From Pezicula radicicola (taxonomy: Eukaryota; Ascomycota; Leotiomycetes; Helotiales; Dermateaceae): a stretch of DNA of 64,000 nt. The stretch lies in the NCBI GenBank assembly GCA_003008705.1, contig PDUO01000025.1:127709-191708 (forward strand), read 5' to 3'. Positions 59,527-64,000 of this stretch are shown here, piece by piece (positions within the stretch are counted from its first letter, which is position 1; each line of letters starts with the position of its first letter). The position numbers were made by a program, and so were the translations under genes. Below the pieces are notes generated by a model that was not told the origin of the DNA, did no database searches, and saw only the letters and a program-made list of their open reading frames with translations.

Positions 59527-60773
59527 TATGAGAATGAATGCCAAACTTGCTATTTATCTTACGTATGGAAAATTGTTGATTATTTCATGGCTGTTAGATG
59601 TTCATATATCTATATTTGAGTTATGTGGAATGGAATGGACGCTGTTTCTGCTATCTCCGTGCGTAATTCCGTACCTCTGCAATTGCTGGGCTCGCTTAGG
59701 GCCTCGTCGGGGAAAGCGAAAAGCGACTACATTGTAAACACCGATAGTAGTGATACTCATTCAAAAATATGGAGAAGGCCAATTATTGCACCACAGAGAT
59801 GGAGAAGACAAGCATTCCAGCTGCGAGGCCTTGGTCGTCGACATTGCTGACGCTGGCTTAGCTCGCTTGGGTAGGGATGGCCATCGTGGTGAAGAAAGTA
59901 CCGACGCCGAGACTGAGACAGACTTGGAAGATGTAAGACGCTGCGTGAGAGGTTCAGGAAACACCGGCCCAGAAATACTGGAGCGTTGTGCCTTGGGGTT
60001 GTCTTGTGATGACTTTAGACGTAATTATTGGCAATTAGCAAATACTCTTGACTTGGATTTTTGATAGGATAATTGGAAGGCGTTATTTGGAGTTGACTGA
60101 TTAGATCTATAGGAACGGGAGCTCCAACTACGCCTTTATGACATCTTTCATAACCTCAATGGTTCAACACATTGCCGTTTGAGGCAAACCCTCGAACTTT
60201 GAGAATTTCCAGTCCCAAACCACCTCTACTACGTTTCAGCACTACAAAATTGCTCGTCACAGAGCACGAACTTGATAACCCCGCGTATCTTGGACACTAA
60301 AAAGAGGGGATCTGAATTGGACCCTGGAAACAACCCTTGAACTTTTTTTTATTTCTAGCCAAAGAAAGCCGTTATAGCCGAGGTGTCGAAAAAGGTCCCC
60401 TGCCTTATCAGTTCAGGTCTCGTTCGTCATTGCTCACCTTCTCCCTCCATCACCTCAGCGTTCCTCCCCTTAACTTGCCTAATATTACCGATAAAGCAAC
60501 CCTGCTCACCTTTCTGAAAAATGATGTTATCCTCTTCTAACGCTAAATTTCGCAAAACGCTGTTATTGGTCGAATGCTGATTGCTCGCTTAGAAGTCACT
60601 TGATAGGACTTGGTAGACAGCTAGTTATAAAAGACGTCTACTTCTCTTCAAACTTTGACGATCCTAAAACTCAAAGTCCAGAATTGTTTATACTTTTCAG
60701 TTCATCAGATCCTCTTTTTTTTTATCAGAACCCAATATCGGAAACAACCACCCATCCACAGACGTCAATCATT
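59527..60773. other. Intergenic stretch, no gene recognised
   Basis: An open frame at 59750-60064 (+) is Asp/Glu/Arg-rich with an overlapping Ser-rich reverse frame; neither shows a domain. The right part is the probable amidase promoter and 5' UTR. Confidence 0.45.
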
Positions 60774-62526
60774 ATGCCTGGCACATGGCAAGAAGCCGCA
60801 GCCACCAAACGTGCAGAATGTCGCGCAAAAATTCCTCCAGCCTGGATTATCTCCCCTTCACTCCTGTCACAGTTTTCACTCGGTCCGGTCTCCGGAACTG
60901 ACGTTACGTCTCTGGACATTCCACGTAGATCAGACATCATGTCGGAATCTGAGATCATAATTACCGAAAACTTCAGTACAAAGGAATTACTAGCAAAATT
61001 ATCTACTGGAGAGCTATATTCTGAAGATGTGGTTATTGCGTTCTCCAAAAGGGCTGCTATTGCGCAGCAGTTGGTATGTATAATCCAATTGTGGTGGAAA
61101 ATTATCCCTGAAGCTGTCAAGAAGAATCCGACTAATAAATTACCCAGACAGCTTGTTTAACAGAGACGTTCTTTGATCGCGCATTGGAGCGAGCAAGGTT
61201 TCTTGACGACTATTTGAAAGCCAACAAAAAACCTATAGGACCGCTCCATGGACTTCCTATCAGTATCAAGGTATGTCAAGCTTCAAAGTCTATCGATACA
61301 AACTAATATCTATTCCCATTTTAGGATAGTTTTAATTATGAGGGTATCCCAAGCACGCTCGGTTTCGTATCATTTCTCAAGAATCCAGCACCAACCAAAA
61401 ATTCCGCTTTGGTCAACATCCTTTTAGACCAGGGGGCGGTCTTGTATGTTAAAACCAACGTTCCACAGACCCTCATGGTAAGTTCAATCATCAACTCTCA
61501 CATCAAAGCATCCTGACGTCAAATACAGACCTCTGACTCTGAGAACAACGTCTTCGGCCAGACTTTAAATCCACTAAACCTCAGCCTTACAGCCGGTGGC
61601 TCTAGTGGTGGCGAAGGTGCTCTTGTGGCCTTTCGCGGTTCACCTCTTGGAGTTGGCACCGATCTTGGCGGTTCAATTGGAATGCCTGCACTTTGCTGTG
61701 GCACATATGGCTTCAAACCAACCTCTGGACGTATTCCATATAGCGGACAGACCAGGGCCGCTCTCGGTGGGTATTTTCCTGTTCGGGCTTGTGCTGGACC
61801 GCTCAGCAACAACTTTAAGGATATGGAGCTCTTCATGGAGAGTGTGATCGCGGCCGGTCCGCACAAGTATGACGGTATAGCAGACGCTGTTCCATGGAGA
61901 TCTGAGGTAGTGATGGGAAAAGCGACGAGTCTGAAAATTGGCTTGCTGGCCGAAGATCCAGGATTCCCGCTCCATGCGCCAGTGCATCGCGCAATGTCTG
62001 AAGCTGCTGAGAGACTAAAGAGAGCTGGCCATATCGTTATTAACATCCCCCATAATCCCAAGAACAGTGTCTCGATGGCAAACGATTTAATGTTCAAGTA
62101 CTACCGCACGGATCCAACGAAAATGACTCTCAAAGCCATTACCGATGGTGGCGAGCCAATAGTGACTTCACTTGTGAGAATGAACACTCTAGGTTTTGGA
62201 GGGTCCGAGGCCGAGATTACTTTAATTGAAATTGCCACGATGAATAGACAACGCGAGCAGATGATTGATGCCTGGCGACAGGTTTGGGTTGAGAATGATC
62301 TTGACGTGCTCTTGACGCCACCCGCTCAGAATACGGCTGTCGAACATGACACGTATAATTTCATACCATATACAACAATATGGAATCTGATGGATGTGAG
62401 TTTGCAGATTCATTTGGCGAAATGGAGTGTTGACAAACGCTGTAGTTTCCAGCAGTTGTACTTCCCTTCATGAAGTCGTCTAAAGTCCTCGATCCAGAAC
62501 CTTCAACACCTCCTCCTTCAGCATGA
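60774..62526 (+). CDS. Fungal amidase (acetamidase family), cut short by a nonsense codon
   Basis: Exons: 60774-61073, 61148-61270, 61325-61477, 61529-62395 and 62446-62526, giving 507 residues. The start MPGTWQEAAATKRAECRAKI is typical. The catalytic Lys is in LHGLPISIKDSF. The amidase signature is TAGGSSGGEGALVAFRGSPL followed by GVGTDLGGSIGMP, supplying both catalytic Ser. The frame meets TGA at 62524. Reading through it, the same frame continues over a good GT-AG intron (62537-62611) to HEASCAVQLVTRRFQDEE and VNEVLRN, ending at a TAG at 62725-62727, the normal family C-terminus. About 46 residues are lost. Activity may or may not survive. The substrate is likely an amide or nitrile-derived amide. 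Confidence 0.85.
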
Positions 62527-62792
62527 GGACCCAATTGTGAGTTTACATTGTTCTTTAAAATGACCCCATGATACTGGTAGTTTTGATGAATAGGACTAAC
62601 AAGAATATAAGATGATCCAGTGTTGAATCACGAAGCGTCGTGCGCTGTGCAGCTTGTCACTCGCCGCTTTCAAGATGAAGAGTGCCTGTATGCAGCAAAA
62701 ATTGTCAATGAGGTGCTGCGAAATTAGTTCTTAGTCTGCATTCCCACGTTTATAGCTTTTCCAACCATGTTTTTCATAGAATATCCATTGTC

Positions 62793-64000
62793 TTAGTGTG
62801 TCTTAGTGAGTCGAAGTGAGTCAATCAAGCCATCATGGTGCAGTAGTCTATCCAGCCCATCCACGGACGTCCCTGTGGCATTCATGGTACTTCCCAGTCC
62901 TTGGATCTCCCATATCGTCTCAAGGACGCGTGTTGTTCGATAAACTTGACCTGTTTTCGAGGCTGCCCACGATTCTGCCAGTTTCTCCCTGATGGTCGCA
63001 ACTTCTTCTTTGCGAGATACTGCACAAGCTAGAATAGTCAATGGCCAACAGTAGAAGGAACTGGGAGCCAAACTAACTCTACAACGTGGAAGAAGGTGTA
63101 GAGATTGGTGTACAAGTTCTTGAATAGCTGGATGAGCGCCGGTGGCCTCTGGGTACATGACTTTAAACAGGAATAGTTTTGCAGCGAACGTATAGAGCAA
63201 AACACCAACATAAGGCTCGCAAATCTTGTCAGCTTCACCTGTATAGACGTTGCTGTCTACCATGTATTGCTGAGATTCGCAAAGCTGCATTTTGTACTTG
63301 AGAGCCTCAGACTGCTCACACGATTGCAGAGGCGTTTGACGGCTTAATCTCGTGATTCCAAAAATGATTTGGAATAGTTGAACAGACGATCCGAGAATTG
63401 GCGAGTTGGCGACTTCGGAAGCGTCTGGGAATGGAACCGTCGTCTCGTACCCATTCAGATCTGACCATGTAAATTGGTTTGCGATCCGATCTATCCGCGA
63501 CTGTGAATTGAGGATAGACATGATAGCAAGATGGTAGGTAAATGCTTCAGCTGCGATCCGATGGAAAGGTCTTTCTGGGTTTGGCATCGTATAATTTGCC
63601 TTTCTGGCCTTGAATATCTGTGCAAGTCCTTCTAAGTGAATCATCACCTCACACTGAATGTCAAACCGATGTACCTACAAGTTCTAATTAGCTCACACTT
63701 TGCAGACTTTATGCGCTCTTAACTTGCCTCAAAAAGACACATGGATACAGTTAATACGAACAACCACTCTTCAGTGCCATCAACTTCACAATTTTTAATT
63801 TGATTCCACACTGCGTTCACTGAAGGATTGTAGAGCTTTGTGGCCAAGAGTGCTGCCTCTTTGTCCTGTCCTGCGCTATGAACAGCTGCAATGCCTAAGA
63901 AAACGTTCATCACATTAGGTAGTTGGAATCCAGTCCGGTAGACGTCTTCATACTTTCCATATGTTGGACGAGCTTGAGAACGTATAGCCAATGGCATACA
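62793..64000 (-). CDS. Fungal-specific transcription factor, C-terminal part (runs off right edge)
   Basis: Exons: beyond 64000 to 63728, and 63674-62793. The 53-nt intron has a GC donor (GAG|GCAAGT) and TAG acceptor; splicing gives CLFE then VHRFDIQCEVMIHLEGLAQI in phase. The sequence contains PNVMNVFLGIAAVHSAGQDK, ESQQYMVDSNVYTGEADKIC, and a C-terminal segment CWPLTILACAVSRKEEVATI with EVWxxK-like EIQGLG. This is the style of the fungal_trans_2 domain that follows an N-terminal Zn2Cys6 cluster, which would be outside the window. A second potential regulator of the cluster. Confidence 0.8.

Noticed and set aside
59750..60064. Acidic/Arg-rich forward frame in the catabolic cluster
   Set aside because: No family motif, Ser-rich mirror frame on the other strand, no plausible exon joins.
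1..64000. tRNA, rRNA and CRISPR arrays
   Set aside because: No T-loop GGTTCRANNCC box with matching A box, no rRNA-like conserved blocks and no spaced direct repeats were seen.

Overview
The window is nuclear DNA of a filamentous ascomycete (Pezizomycotina, probably Leotiomycetes; the class is inference). The evidence is: short GT-AG introns (about 45-100 nt) with CTAAC/CTGAC-type branch points, long AT-rich intergenic stretches, two Zn2Cys6/fungal_trans-type regulators, a fungal rhodopsin-like membrane protein, a FunK1-kinase relic and a eukaryotic NSA2 gene. There are no bacterial-type operons, and I saw no tRNA, rRNA or CRISPR.

Layout. 0-10.3 kb: a partial secreted thioredoxin-reductase-like flavoprotein, a small unknown gene, a rhodopsin-like 7TM protein, a GPI-anchored GH5 endoglucanase and a conserved protein of unknown function. 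11.4-16.4 kb: a BTB/POZ protein preceded by a duplicated leader region, and a mitochondrial AAA+ ATPase. 19.2-28.2 kb: a large Ser/Pro-rich conserved protein and a giant Reb1/TTF-I-like Myb protein with Lys-rich tandem repeats. 28.2-33 kb: gene-poor. 33-44 kb: a mosaic of decayed and repeat-built loci: a frameshifted pseudogene, a secreted protein of eight ~36-residue modules, a FunK1 relic, intact NSA2, and a protein made of five tandem Zn2Cys6-like modules.

43.9-64 kb looks like a catabolic gene cluster: a VOC (extradiol-dioxygenase/glyoxalase-fold) protein, a phenol-hydroxylase-type FAD monooxygenase, an acetoacetyl-CoA synthetase pseudogene, a Zn2Cys6 activator, a small unknown protein, an NTF2/SnoaL-like protein, a P450 pseudogene, a fumarylacetoacetate-hydrolase-family enzyme, an apparently intact P450, an amidohydrolase pseudogene, an amidase with one premature stop, and a second fungal-specific regulator at the right edge. 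Hydroxylation, ring opening, hydrolysis and CoA activation of a ketoacid could form one aromatic degradation route, but four of its enzyme genes are broken. I read it as a pathway being lost.

Exon boundaries were worked out by hand from splice signals, reading phase and family conservation. They are models, not transcript evidence.
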